Of a stretch of DNA of 40,859 nt, positions 1 to 10,642 are shown one piece after another; position 1 is the stretch's first letter, and each line of letters opens with the position of its first letter. Made by a program: the position numbers and the translations under genes. Location: NCBI GenBank assembly GCA_009746045.1, contig RPFO01001646.1:1-40859 (forward strand). Reading direction: 5' to 3'. The notes under the pieces are model-generated. The model did not search any database. It was not told where the DNA came from and was given only the letters and a program-made list of their open reading frames with translations. The DNA comes from Mesostigma viride (Eukaryota > Streptophyta > Mesostigmatophyceae > Mesostigmatales > Mesostigmataceae).

Positions 1-1
1 G

Positions 2-783
2 TCCTCCAACAAGCCCAGGAAATCACATGCCAAAGCTCTACCTCAGAGTATTGGTGATCTGCAGTGTGATATCCAACACATCAGGGGCATGCAACTGTTG
101 GTGTGCGTGGACAGGTACACAAAGTACAAGGTGCTATAGAGCATTTACCTTCTATGAAGAACAGGTACTTGCTGGCTGCCCTGCAGAATGTACGAGCCAA
201 GTTTCCTACCACAAGGATCCAGGTGGACATGCAGTTTCAGCATCTCAAGGGTGATCCCACCCTTCCTGAGTTGCTGGTTACACCTAGGGAGCTAGGCTCA
301 TGGGCAGCAGGGTGCTGTAGAGAGGGCAATCCAGGAGGTCAAGAAATTGATCATCTCTGAAGACTGGGTACCCTTGTCTGCACCTGCACTTGTCAGGAGT
401 GCATGGCTGAGGAACGTGGAGCAGCAGCTGAACAGCAGGGTCAATTTCTACTATGATGGAGTTGCTGTCAGCCCAATTGGTCTATATCATGGCCTGTGCC
501 CACCACATGTGCTGGAGGGCTGGAAGCAAGCTGCACATGTCACCTTTGCCAAGCTGAGGGAGAAGGACCGGGGTTGGAAAATGCTGGAGCCACAAGTGGG
601 TCAGAAGGTCCTAGCTTGGAAGGAACCTAGCCTTTATGGCAAACGTGGTAGCTGGAGTCCTGGGGTGGTTACCCAGGTTGATGAAGCTAGCCACGCATGC
701 TTGGTCAGCATGGAGGACGAACCAAAGCATGTGCACCGGCTGAGTTGGTCATATGTCAAGCCTAACCTGATGAATGAGGGCAG
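2..783 (+). pseudogene. Copia-like integrase, C-terminal part, frameshifted
   Basis: Frame 2 opens with DLQCDIQHIRGMQLLVCVDRY, which resembles the first catalytic Asp region of a retroviral-type integrase core, and stops at 137-139. The reading continues in another frame to about 360 (VRAKFPTTRIQVDMQF, possible second Asp region) and in a third frame from 347. The part near 560-770 (PQVGQKVLAWKEPS, GKRGSWSPGVV, LSWSYVKPN) resembles a small beta-barrel integrase C-terminal domain. The third catalytic residue is not clear. Integrase joins cDNA to host DNA, but this copy cannot be functional. Confidence 0.6.
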
Positions 784-1041
784 TCAGGCACAAGGCTCAC
801 AGGATCTGCAGGATTTTCAGGTCCCAAGTGACATCACTGACGCAACGACCACATCTGTTGCAGGGGAATCTGTCAGCCCTGGCCAGGTTGCAGAGGTACC
901 TGTTGAACAGGCTGCAAGGTCAACAGCTGGGGAGTCAACTGTCAAGCCCAAGGCTCTAACCAAGCCCAGGGGGACTAGTTTGGCTGGATTGATTGGGGCT
1001 CTGCAAAGAGCCAAGAAGCAGCCCAAGGTAGCCAAGCTCAG

Positions 1042-2001
1042 GTGGCATGGCAATCTGGGGCTGGACACTGCCTTAGAGGTATAGACACTAATTCTCAGGT
1101 TTCCATCATTGGGACCAGAGCTGCAGCAGGGTACAGCATGACTGAACCCAGCTATCAGTTTGTGTCTGACTTCAGTGGCGGGGTACACGTGAAGGTACTG
1201 GGTGAGGTATCTATTCCTATCCTTGGACAGGACACTGCTTTTTGTGTCTTGGAGGGCTATCAGGGACCTGCTCTTCTGGGGCAGAATTTCCTATGCCAGG
1301 ATGGGGTAGTGATCACGTCCTCTCTCCTGACTAAGGAAGGGGCTGGTCAGGTCCCACTGATTAATTTCAGGACCACTCACCTATCACGTGCAGTAACCAG
1401 GACGGTTAAGCGTGTGCAAGTGTGCCCGGGGCAGGAGCCCTTGGTTGATGACCTCATATTGCCGGCTGCTAGTCATCCAAGCAGCTTGGGCATTGGTCCT
1501 CACTCACTTGCTGGACACAGCCCTATCAACTACCAAGGCCTGGTGAAGCTCATGTCCTCTCCCATTATGTGTCCCCAGGTCACACTGGGTCTGATTAAAT
1601 CTGGGGAGGACTGGATCTCCAAGAAATGCGTGGAACCTGTCAATGACCTGCCTCCTGCACGACGTCTACTCAAGCTCAAGTTTGTCATCAAGATGAAGGA
1701 GGTGGACGGGGTCAAGGTACCACATGTCAGGCCAGTGCTGAATGAGTTCAAGGGTACTGGTGAGTGCACTGCTGAGGAGTTGTATACACCTGGCATGCTG
1801 CATGACACTTGGAAGCTGCTGCTGTGTGTATTTCTAGGCCTTCTCAACAAGGGCTTGGACTATGGCTCAGTGGTGGTAGACTTCAAGAGGGCATTTCTGG
1901 AGGGGGATGCAGATGTGGCACAGGAAAAGTGGGCTAGGGCAAGACGCCTTTCTATGTCAGGGTGCCTGCTGTATGGAAAAGGGACATTCACACTGAGTTC
2001 C
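1042..2001 (+). pseudogene. Retropepsin-like domain followed by the N-terminal half of Copia RT
   Basis: About 1081-1320 reads GIDTNSQVSII, then a flap-like GGVHVKVLGEVSIPI, then ALLGQNFL. That is the order of a retropepsin: active-site D-T-G replaced by D-T-N, flap, and hydrophobic-hydrophobic-Gly. After a linker, about 1600-1910 shows the Copia RT fingers and first catalytic region: LLKLKFVIKMKEVDG, then VVVDFKRAFLEGD, with the usual Asp at VVVD. A frame change lies between about 1925 and 1960. After it FYVRVPAVWKRDIHTEFLK continues the RT up to the TTAA insertion. A protease-like domain between integrase and RT is not the normal Copia order. Confidence 0.7.
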
Positions 2002-2005
2002 TTAA
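2002..2005. repeat. TTAA target-site duplication, left
   Basis: TTAA directly precedes the 16-bp inverted repeat. It pairs with TTAA at 6686-6689. Confidence 0.85.
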
Positions 2006-2021
2006 GGGGTCCGGACGGACC
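2006..2021 (+). repeat. Left 16-bp terminal inverted repeat
   Basis: GGGGTCCGGACGGACC is the exact reverse complement of 6670-6685. The inner 14 bases (GGTCCG-GA-CGGACC) are themselves palindromic. Similarity between the two ends stops after 16 bp. Confidence 0.9.
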
Positions 2022-4216
2022 GGAATTATTTCGCGCCAAAAAATTCGCGCCGGTACCCGGCACGTGAAATTGTGGTGCACGATGCGCGTAACCCTTGCGC
2101 CAAGTTGGCCATGGCGACGTGCGTTAGGTAATAAATGCAGTAATATGGCAATAAGACCGCAGAAAATTATGCAGATGCGTCAAATCAAAGTTTCATCATG
2201 ATCTTGCGTAGCCGAAGATGCATTATTGACGAGATCGATGCCATTTTTCATCCGCGTTTGCGAGGGGGTCTGGCCCGGAAATCTTGCCGCAACGAATAAG
2301 CAGCAATACATGCCTACAGCGATAATTACAAAGGTTCTTAGTCCCTAGCGATGCAGAAAGCAACGTTCATTAACGGGGAGATTGAAAATGTTAAAGAACC
2401 TTTTATTTTATTACTTTTCCTCGTCATTTTCGGAAAGAAAACGCCAGGTCCTGCTTTATGCGCTGTCAACCCGTCCATGGGTGGCTGGCATTTCTTGCGC
2501 GCCTTGTCAGGAAAGATAGCATGCCATTGTACGTCTATTATCCAGTGGTTACCCCCGAAGTCTATTGCGTTTAGAAATCCCTTTATTCTAAGCTTTCAGC
2601 ACGGTTTCCTGGAAGGGTGCGTTGTTTTGTTCGCCGCTTGCTGCATGCACGTCTCTAGTTTTCCGGCAGCTTTCAACCGATTCGCTTACGTTATGCGTGG
2701 CAAGCTCTGAAATCCTGTCTAGGATTGGGTAATATCAAGGTAAGCTGCTACGTTAATGTAATGATATATGGAAGGATTTGGATGGCAGAGTGCTTATATT
2801 GCATATTCAACACGTACCCCGGCATGCCTCGAGGGCGGCATGCAACAAGCTGGCGAGCATATGAACCGTGCGTCTCAACGTGCTGGGAAACAAGGTGGCT
2901 ATACTTCTCTTGCTGGCCATGCTTTGTATATGTGTAAGCTATGCTTACGTGTGTGTCCTCTTTAGATTTGTGGATCACAGCCACTATGCTTCACAATCAA
3001 TGTGCTCTCAAGGATGCTAGCCATGCTTATGAGGATGGCTGCAAGCCATTTCTCTTATGGCTTTGCTGTATTTCGTGTTTGCGCTTACAGTTCTGTTTTG
3101 TTGGTTGGTTTTTGAACGGGGTGATGTGAACCTGCAGGGTTAGAACATTGTGTTATTATTGCTGGTTGATTGAGGCATCATCCTCTACTCTAAGTCAGCA
3201 TAGCACGTGTAGATGAGCATGCTGTTTATGCACCTTATTGTTGAGCATGGTTTACAACCATGGTGAGGTGTGGGGTGTGGCTAGCATGTACGAGTCACCC
3301 ATCTAATCCCACATGTTTCTGTTGCTATTGAACGTTGCTTGGGCCTCTAAACATTTCTGTTATTACCAATGAAGATTGCCAACTATGCTACCATAGTGTG
3401 GTGCTGCATGCTATGAATGACCTCTCTAGTACTCAAGGCTCATGCTCAGCTTGATCCTGCATTTGGTGGCTGTTTGTATAACTCAATTGGCAGCCGTCTA
3501 TGTTAGGATTCTGATGATTTGTGGTGGGCAGGTGATGAAAAGGGTTATGTTTGAGCTCATGCCAGTCTATACTAGGGTTGAGGGGTGGCAGTTGAGGACA
3601 CTAGTTTATGCCATCAGTCTAGCTCAGAATGACCTGAATTTTGATTCCAAGATAGTTTGCATGATAAATAACTTGCTGGCACCTTGTTTGCCCCACTTGG
3701 TGGTGGGCAAGGTTGTGATTGGTGCAGCCATTTGGAATAAAACCGTATTTTCGTGCATTTTTTTTTTCATACAAAAGAACATAACTGTTCACATACGTGG
3801 TCAGAATGAGCTGAAAATTGGTCCCATTGATATTCCCACCCTGTGGAAGTTATTTTTATCTCCCTGGGCCCAACCCATGCGTATTTGATTTGATTTTTTT
3901 TTTTTAGTCACAAAAAAGACGTATTTTTCGGTAAACTGCATAAGTATGCCCAGACGTGCGATTTTGGTGCTGCAAATTAGCTCCATTCTTTGGTCTGGGT
4001 GGGGATTTGACAAAAATATGGTGTTTGGTACACAAGTGTGGGGGGGTTGTCCTAGGCAATCCGTGCTTTTAGGGGGTGTGCGCGCCAAAAAAAGCTCCGT
4101 GCACATGTATTGTGATGGGCCTTGAACTCAACAAGTAGCCAGATGCATGCCCAAGGGTCATATTTATGGTCCCCCATCATAATTTGCATTGCCAGAATGG
4201 GTATTGAGTGCAAAAC
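2022..4216. other. Interior of the TTAA element, no recognisable gene
   Basis: Open frames such as 2351-2710 and 3442-3888 (+) are short, have no recognised motif and show unremarkable composition. I see no DDE/DDD transposase, RNA gene or tandem array here. Short homopolymers occur at 3757-3769 and 3891-3905. Confidence 0.5.
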
Positions 4217-4496
4217 TCGGGGTTCTTTGAACGGAGTTTCTTCTATACGTGAATGCGGGAACAAGAGGCCGCTGGATGAGCGGCTTATAGGTCGTAGTGT
4301 TTACTCGTAGCTGTTTGGCTAGAGCTTTTGTGATTAGTAGATGCAATATAGTGCATGGTTGAAAAATGGATTAAATAAAATGTGCGTTCCGCGCTTGGGT
4401 TGATTATACCCGGGCGGAACGGGGCGTGAGGTGCAGTGCCCCTGAAAAGAACAACCTACGCATTATTTAATACTAGCCGTGCAGATTCGGGATATT
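4217..4496 (+). repeat. Internal duplicated block a (first copy)
   Basis: This block recurs almost identically at 6062-6344. The second copy has a 3-bp insertion in the CGGCTTAT stretch. It contains the small hairpin GCCGCT-N5-AGCGGC near 4270. Confidence 0.9.
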
Positions 4497-4571
4497 AGTT
4501 AGATGAGATGCTTAGGCTGACACACGGATTTCCGGCCTGCGCGCCGCGTATTGCCTACCGCGGCTGAGCGG

Positions 4572-4615
4572 GACACCTCAGTACTGTACGGCAGGGCGTA
4601 CGGTACTGAGGCGTC
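4572..4615. repeat. Long imperfect hairpin
   Basis: Two 15-nt arms (4576-4590 and 4597-4611) pair with a single mismatch around a 6-nt loop. Three more flanking pairs (GAC/GTC) follow after one mismatch. It sits in the part that is missing from the second copy of the duplicated block. Confidence 0.7.
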
Positions 4616-4954
4616 AGGTGGACTGACGTGCAGTTAGTGCCAGACTGTTCCTAGGTGCTAGATCGACCCGCCAGGTCCGGTGTAGCCGGGCCTGACGGGC
4701 CGAGTCTTAGCTGGTTGCTAGTGACGTGGTCGCATGGCATTGCAGTGTACAGTTGTCCACTGGTTGGTGCTGCAGGTAGCACCGCCATAGGCATATAGGC
4801 GTAGCACTGGGGAGTGCCGCAGCACCCGAGTTTGCCCAGACGTTCCATTCTGAGCCCTCAGCTTCCATTGCTCTCTCATTGTATTATTACTAATACAATC
4901 ATCATTCGCTCTCAGCTTCAGCAGTTGTTTGTCGTTCCTAGTCTCCATCCAACT

Positions 4955-5098
4955 ATATTCTACCCCCGGTATGTACGGTTAGCGTCTTACTAGCATCCAC
5001 TAAACATAAGGGTTTAATGACGTCAGTTAGCTAGGGATAAGGGAGGTTTTGCGACTAAAAGCCGCTCTGGCTGGTTTTGTCGGCCTCTTTCTTTGCTC
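4955..5098 (+). repeat. Internal duplicated block b (first copy)
   Basis: This block recurs at 6340-6483. In the first copy it is separated from block a by 458 bp. In the second copy a and b are joined directly at the shared word ATATT. Confidence 0.9.
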
Positions 5099-5933
5099 GT
5101 TGTCGTTGCGGCGGCAGCCGCAGCTATGGGTGCTGCGGAGCAAAATCCCAAAAGCACTGGTTGCACTGGCCACTTGGCCAGTGGTGAGACTTCCAGTTGT
5201 TAACCGGCCAGGCGTAGTTCCTCGCCCGGTTAACTAAAAGAAAAGAAAATGATTACCTCCGGTCCGCACCTTTTCCCCAGCTTGGGGTCTTTGGTGGGCC
5301 GGATGCCGTGACAGGTGCTCAACTGTCGCTTGGTCGGCCCAGTGCGCGAGCTGGTGCTCCGTACCTGGGGATGCTTGCACCCCGGGTTGGAGCCGGATGG
5401 CTGGCACTGGCGACCCGTGTCTCGGTCCGCGGCCTGCGGCTTTTTCTTCGGAAATTGCTGCTGGCCAGCAAACTTTGCAATTGCCTTCCGCCGAGGGGGG
5501 GTGGTTGGGGCTGGGGACGGCGATGGGAAAAGCGCCTAAGCTAGAAATTTTTTCCCCACGCATAGAAACCTCGGGGGGGAATGCGGTCTTGGCTGAACGG
5601 ACTCTCGTTCAGCCAGGTGCCTGGGGCTGTGGCCTCGGGCATCCGGGCTGGCGGGGCCTGGGCTAGGTCCACGTTTTTTCTCGAAGCACCCCGGGTCTAT
5701 GGGGAGACGGCCATAGCGGTACCGACTCGGGGCCCCGAGAGGGGTCATGATAGGCTGGCCGTGCGCAATCGCAGTGCAAATGCGCTGGGCCTTTTGGGGC
5801 CTGGCCATGCATCCACAGCCGCCGGGCACACGCCTCCCGATGTGGGGGGCTCCCGTTTTGCGGCAGGGCGGTCACTTGTGACAACGAGCAAGGTGGAGTG
5901 CGGCTTCAAGGGAAAGCCAGGGCGGGGGTGATT
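5099..5933. other. GC-rich interior segment with a perfect hairpin
   Basis: No gene recognised; the overlapping short frames on both strands reflect high GC. A perfect 9-bp stem (TGGCTGAAC 5590-5598, GTTCAGCCA 5607-5615) with an 8-nt loop is present. Most of this segment is absent from the second copy of the duplicated block, where only 33 bp (6484-6516) occupy its place. Confidence 0.5.
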
Positions 5934-6061
5934 GGGCAACGTACTTCATGAAGGGCCTTGAACGGCGTGCCTCCGGGCATGTCAATTAGTGTCACATGTA
6001 TGCTTCCACTTATTGTTTTAATGAAGATGCTGGTTTTTGTGGGAGCTACGTGGGACATGAA
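5934..6061 (+). repeat. Internal duplicated block c (first copy)
   Basis: 128 bp repeated at 6517-6644 with a constant offset of 583 bp. Confidence 0.9.
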
Positions 6062-6644
6062 TCGGGGTTCTTTGAACGGAGTTTCTTCTATACGTGAATG
6101 CGGGAACAAGAGGCCGCTGGATGAGCGGCTTATTATAGGTCGTAGTGTTTACTCGTAGCTGTTTGGCTAGAGCTTTTGTGATTAGTAGATGCAATATAGT
6201 GCATGGTTGAAAAATGGATTAAATAAAATGTGCGTTCCGCGCTTGGGTTGATTATACCCGGGCGGAACGGGGCGTGAGGTGCAGTGCCCCTGAAAAGAAC
6301 AACCTACGCATTATTTAATACTAGCCGTGCAGATTCGGGATATTCTACCCCCGGTCTGTACGGTTAGCGTCTTACTAGCATCCACTAAACATAAGGGTTT
6401 AATGACGTCAGTTAGCTAGGGATAAGGGAGGTTTTGCGACTAAAAGCCGCTCTGGCTGGTTTTGTCGGCCTCTTTCTTTGCTCCCCACCCACCCACCCGT
6501 GTCTTGGTTGCCTCTAGGGCAACGTACTTCATGAAGGGCCTTGAACGGCGTGCCTCCGGGCATGTCAATTAGTGTCACATGTATGCTTCCACTTATTGTT
6601 TTAATGAAGATGCTGGTTTTTGTGGGAGCTACGTGGGACATGAA
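6062..6644 (+). repeat. Second, shortened copy of blocks a-b-c
   Basis: Order a (6062-6344), b (6340-6483), 33 bp of unique CCCACCCACC-type sequence, then c (6517-6644). It is a tandem duplicate of 4217-6061 in which about 458 bp between a and b and about 800 bp between b and c were lost. The a-b join lies at a 5-bp microhomology (ATATT). Confidence 0.85.
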
Positions 6645-6669
6645 ATGTGTATTCAATTTGGGGGGGGCA

Positions 6670-6685
6670 GGTCCGTCCGGACCCC
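6670..6685 (-). repeat. Right 16-bp terminal inverted repeat
   Basis: Exact reverse complement of 2006-2021, followed by TTAA at 6686-6689. Confidence 0.9.
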
Positions 6686-6689
6686 TTAA
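6686..6689. repeat. TTAA target-site duplication, right
   Basis: TTAA directly follows the right inverted repeat. Its last A bases form the Lys codon that restores the RT frame. Confidence 0.85.
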
Positions 6690-7743
6690 AATCCTCAAGG
6701 GCCTGGAGGGCCTGAGGTCAAGTCCAATAATCTGGAGGGAGACTCTCAACCGTTTCCTGAAAGAGCATTGCAACTTGAAGGTCTCTCCTGTAGACCCCTG
6801 TCTATTTCTGGGGCAATGGGAAGGCCTACCAGTGTATGCTTCGCTGCACGGGGACGACCTGCACCTGCTGGCTCCCACGTCGTGGCTTAAGGAGCTAATC
6901 TCCATCATTAAGTCCAAGTTTCCTCTGGGTAGGGAGCAATGGCAGGTGGAGAATGAGCCTCTGCTGTTTGTGGGCATGGAGGCCACACTGGTGAAGAAGG
7001 GGGGGAATGGCGTAATATGCTGCTGGTGGGGGGCAATGATTATCAAGAGACCCTCATTAGCAAGCTTCCTCCAGTCATCACACAGGCACTGTGTCCCATG
7101 GTGAGGGGCATGGTTGCTTGGGTGGCAGGCATTTCCAGGCCAGACCTTATGGTCATAGCCAGGTTGCCTGATGACATGCTGATGGAGCTAGGGTCTGCCA
7201 AGGTGGCTGATCAGGTCAGGGCTTCATCTGGCATTCTGTTGTCTGCAGTGGATTTATCACAACCCATTTGCATGGAGCTGTATGTGGATAGCTCAATGGA
7301 CAGCAGGCAGGTCTCCAAGGTCAGGGGCAGGGCTGCAGGGCTCTTTGTGCTCAGACAGGAAGGCCTGGGGAGTTTGGTGAGCTGGTTTAGTCGCCTGCAC
7401 AAACGGGTGGCTGTCAGCAGTGATGTGGCAGAATGCAGGGCTATTTGTGAAGGCATTCACACAAGCCTTTATCTGAAGGAGTTGCTTCATCAGATGACTT
7501 CTAACGCTCCTTGGCCACTTCAGGTTACCACTCTTCTCAAAACAGACTCCATGGGCATGGTGCAGTTTGTGCACAGGCAGATGGCCAGAAGTAGGGACTT
7601 GGATTATCTCCTTCTTGGCCAATATTGAGCATATCCCTGGGGTTGACAATCCTGCTGATGCTTTGACCAAGCTAGTGCAGAAGGCAGCAGTGCAATACAA
7701 GGTTCTTCTGTCTCTGATGGACCCATCACAGCAAGCTGTCTAA
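6690..7743 (+). pseudogene. Copia RT C-terminal half and RNase H, frameshifted
   Basis: This continues the RT directly after the insertion: ILKGLEGLRSSPIIW matches the Copia 'K-LYGL+QAPR-W' region, then VSPVDPCLF, and HGDDLHLLAPTS in the place of the YVDD active site. After a frame change near the G-run at about 6999-7006 the RNase H domain follows: LYVDSSMDSRQVSK, GLGSLVSWFSRLHKRVAVSS, DVAECRAICEG, TDSMGMVQF. A last frame change near 7615 leads to EHIPGVDNPADALTK, the standard Copia pol end, with stop TAA at 7741-7743. Confidence 0.85.
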
Positions 7744-8562
7744 GCTAGCTGGTGCCTGGTTATAGGGCATTGGAGAGCAGATTGTGTGGTAGTGTCAGCA
7801 TTGTGACTGGCATAATACCTGTATATTAGTCTGTACTAAGGCTCATGGACCATGGTACACTCACTCTGATTTTATTCAGGATACAGCCAGGTTTTGGCTG
7901 GGGTTCATGCTGTTGACTACACAAGGTTGACAGGTCCATTACAGACCATGTATTCTATTTAAAAGAAATGTATATTTGTACATACTTCTCACAATGGTCT
8001 GGGAACCTTCATACTGGGGTTTATTATAGGGCGGGGTTCGATTCCCTGGTATTATGTTTCTACAAGCTGGCCTGTTCAGGTGTTTGCCTGTTCAGACTTC
8101 CCTAGTTCCCCAGGGCAGGATTTAATTGTTGCCTATGTGTTTCATTTTGTCATTTGTTTGCTGTGGCAGTTTACCATCTGGCAAGTAGACGGGCGCCGTA
8201 AGACGGGCGCCAATAGACCCCTGTTGAGAGAATGACAGGCAAACTATTGTAATACGCCTTACTTTGTCAAGTGGTATTTTAATTGTCATGGATTTATTGT
8301 ACTTATATTGAATATGTACTGGGTTTTATGGGATTAGTATCTGGGATTAATGTAACTCACCGCCAGAAGGTCATTGTACTGGAGGCTCTACCGAGGTGAT
8401 GGGATTAATTCCTGGAGAAGACCTCATAGAATTAACCTGTATGTATTTAACTTTGTGTGTTTCTAATATCTGGTGGTACTCTGTAATGCCACTTCCATAG
8501 GTTTTTATCCATTTCTCATGGAATGGTTTTCCCTGTGGCAGATCTGTTTCTTTTCCAGTTCC
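7744..8562. other. Copia 3' untranslated/LTR-side sequence, unresolved
   Basis: This follows the pol stop codon. AT-rich with no coding signal. An 11-bp direct repeat (AGACGGGCGCC at 8187-8197 and 8201-8211) is present. It probably contains the 3' LTR, but without a second copy or a clear polypurine tract I cannot place its ends. Confidence 0.4.
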
Positions 8563-8578
8563 TTAACCCTTAAATGGT

Positions 8579-8633
8579 ACTGGTACCTATTTCTAGTTAC
8601 CAGTTTTACTGGTAACTAGAAATAGGTACCAGT
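8579..8633. repeat. Perfect 26-bp inverted repeat with 3-nt loop
   Basis: Arms 8579-8604 and 8608-8633 are exact reverse complements separated by TTT. Each arm is itself ACTGGT-N14-ACCAGT, with the inner part reading CCTATTTCTAGT. It lies 12 bp inside the left end of the element. Confidence 0.9.
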
Positions 8634-9848
8634 TTTAGAACCGAGCTGGCGCGAATGCCAGAAGTAGTATCCATGATATTATTAGATCTGCTGCTAGATC
8701 TAGATGTGTACTACAGCTTGCAACCGGACATCACTATATTTGGACAAGTGTACAGGGAGGTATGAAGTACCAAAGTACAGGGGGTACCCAGTAAAATGGG
8801 ACGAAACGTGGATGTAAAATATTGACGTGTATGCAAATTCGAGGCTATGGCGGTGCAGAAAATTGATTGGTGTAGGAGCATCGATGCATGGATCCGTTCC
8901 AAATTTTGTAGGCATAATTTATACGTTATAAAAATGCTGTAGCCGCAGTCACGCAACATCTAATGATGCGCGCAGTTTTCTCGGGCTGGATTTTATTGCG
9001 GCAGGGCGCGTTTTTTGCCTGGGCGGTGATGATGGAGCTAGATCTTGTTATTTGACGTCGTATCATGGGGTGTTTCGCCACGAATAGTTTTTATATATTG
9101 TGTTTCGCATATTCCATTAGCGCTCATGGGCCGGGAAAGTCGCGAGGCACCTTCTTGCCTCCGGCGTGCTAACTCCCGCAAGACCCATAATTTGCGGTTT
9201 CGACCTGGCGCAGTTTAGTATCCCAGCGTCGGCCATCGACAAGGTAAAGCTGTTCTATCGTTCGGTAAGTAATCTTGGACCTGTAATAAAAAATTTGATA
9301 GGCTTAAAGTCACTATTTTACTACTCTATGGATTGGTCAATGGTGGTTGTTGCACACAGCCACTGCGATCAGTTTTTCATCCGTTTTCTTCATGATTAGC
9401 CGTGTTTACACCAAATATACGAAAATAACGATTGATATAACATTTAGAAAAGTGGTTTATGGTATCACGATGGTTTTTACTGCCTAAGAACTTCAAGACA
9501 GTTGGTATTCTGACCTGTTTTAGGTCGGCCTTTTTGCTTTGCTAGTATGGGAAGCCTGCGCCATTGTGCAGTCACTCCATGTAACAAGCATGGAAGCCCC
9601 AGTGCCTTGCTGGCATAAAATACAATGTCAGTGCATTGTCTCTATATTCTTTCACTTCGGCCATGCACGTGGAGGTCGTTTCTAATGTTTTGGATGCATG
9701 TGTAACACAGCCCCTTGCACCCCCTTGCTACATGTGCACTTGGGCCTTGGCATAGTGTCATACTTACTATTAGCCCTTGCTAGCTACCATATGGTTTTAT
9801 TTCTTCACACCAACATGAAATATAGTTGAAGCCGCACGTTAGTGATGA
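8634..9848. other. Interior of second TTAA element, left part
   Basis: No gene recognised. Locally palindromic AGATCT-rich stretch near 8680-8705. Nothing else supportable. Confidence 0.4.
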
Positions 9849-9882
9849 TTTGAGCTTTACATGGCAACATGTAAAGCTCAAA
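9849..9882. repeat. Perfect 15-bp hairpin with GCAA loop
   Basis: TTTGAGCTTTACATG (9849-9863) and its complement (9868-9882) enclose GCAA. Pairing resumes outward after one indel (AGTGATGAT with ATCACCACT), giving a foldback of about 50 nt. Possibly a small MITE-like foldback or a structured RNA; no function is shown. Confidence 0.75.
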
Positions 9883-10269
9883 GATCACCACTACCGTGAC
9901 AATGCCTCTTGTTGCTGTGTTGTTGCTTCGTACGATTAGCAGCTAATATAATCAAGCCCAGCATAGAATGAGCTTCAACTAGCATTGTCACCATGCTAGG
10001 CCTTTTGGAACACGCTTATTAGAGCATCGCCATGTGAGAAAAATGAGCATGTGGTAGTTAGTGTGTTGGCTATAGTCTTCACCCTTGTACCATGCCATGA
10101 TACGTAGGAGTGCAGCTGTGCATTGGCGTTGTGATCTATGTTTGGATGCTATAGTGCATGTTCTGTAGGCTGGGATTGATGAAACTATGCATGCCTTGCC
10201 ATCTATGATGTTTTTTGACGATGTGGACTAGGAAACTTGCCTTGTAATGATAGCAATTGTACCAAGGAA
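9883..10269. other. Interior of second TTAA element, right part
   Basis: No gene, RNA gene or tandem array recognised. Confidence 0.4.
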
Positions 10270-10295
10270 ACTGGTCCCTATTTTTAGTCACCAGT
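10270..10295. repeat. 26-bp ACTGGT-N14-ACCAGT box
   Basis: Same length, half-sites and core (CCTATTTTTAGT) as the boxes at the left end. Confidence 0.75.
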
Positions 10296-10616
10296 TATTT
10301 TTAGATCTGCCTGATGGGTCCCTGGGACAACCTCCGGTGTCAGTGTTCAGTAGCCATGCCCAGCTACCTGTGCAACTGCCTTTACGAGGCCAGGGTCAAC
10401 TTCACCGTCTAAACGTCCAATAATGCATGATAAGTGTGTCATGTCTCGCACCCAGCGCCCCCCCCTGGGGGGGTCCTTAATATGTACCCATAGGACAGTG
10501 CAACATGACCAATGGCATGACCCCCAAGTTACTATATATATGTGTGTGCTTTGGTCCCAATATGGATAGTAAAATTGTTATTAGGTTGGTTTGTGGACCT
10601 TATAATGCAAAGTGCA

Positions 10617-10642
10617 ACTGGTAACTACTTTTAGGAACCAGT
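10617..10642. repeat. 26-bp ACTGGT-N14-ACCAGT box at right end
   Basis: Lies 17 bp inside the right TTAA end. On the complementary strand it reads like the left box with a diverged core. Confidence 0.75.

Larger units (their letters stand above)
2006..6685. mobile_element. TTAA-targeting non-autonomous DNA transposon (piggyBac-like target), 4.68 kb
   Basis: The ends are a perfect 16-bp inverted repeat (GGGGTCCGGACGGACC at 2006-2021 and its complement at 6670-6685), flanked on both sides by TTAA. Removing the element plus one TTAA joins the Copia RT in frame across ...EFLK|ILKGLEGLR, which is direct proof of the boundaries. TTAA duplications are known from piggyBac, and also from Kolobok. No transposase is recognisable inside, so the element was probably moved in trans. 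The interior holds a duplicated and partly deleted block, described separately. Confidence 0.85.
1..7743 (+). mobile_element. Decayed Copia-like LTR retrotransposon (3' part of pol), split by a DNA transposon
   Basis: The two coding parts (1-2001 and 6690-7743) read as integrase remnant, retropepsin-like domain, Copia-type RT and RNase H. They are separated by a TTAA-flanked insertion. Several frame changes and a stop at 137-139 show that the element is dead. Its 5' LTR, gag and the start of integrase lie outside the window. The 3' LTR cannot be delimited because no second LTR copy is present. The family is called from the RT and RNase H motifs, not from LTRs. Confidence 0.85.

Noticed and set aside
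8028-8052. GGGTTCGATTCC resembles a tRNA T-loop (box B)
   Set aside because: No acceptor stem, D-arm or box A can be built upstream.
9500-9540. GACCTGTTTTAGGTC followed by a T-run, like a bacterial terminator
   Set aside because: Short weak stem in a eukaryotic context with no gene upstream.
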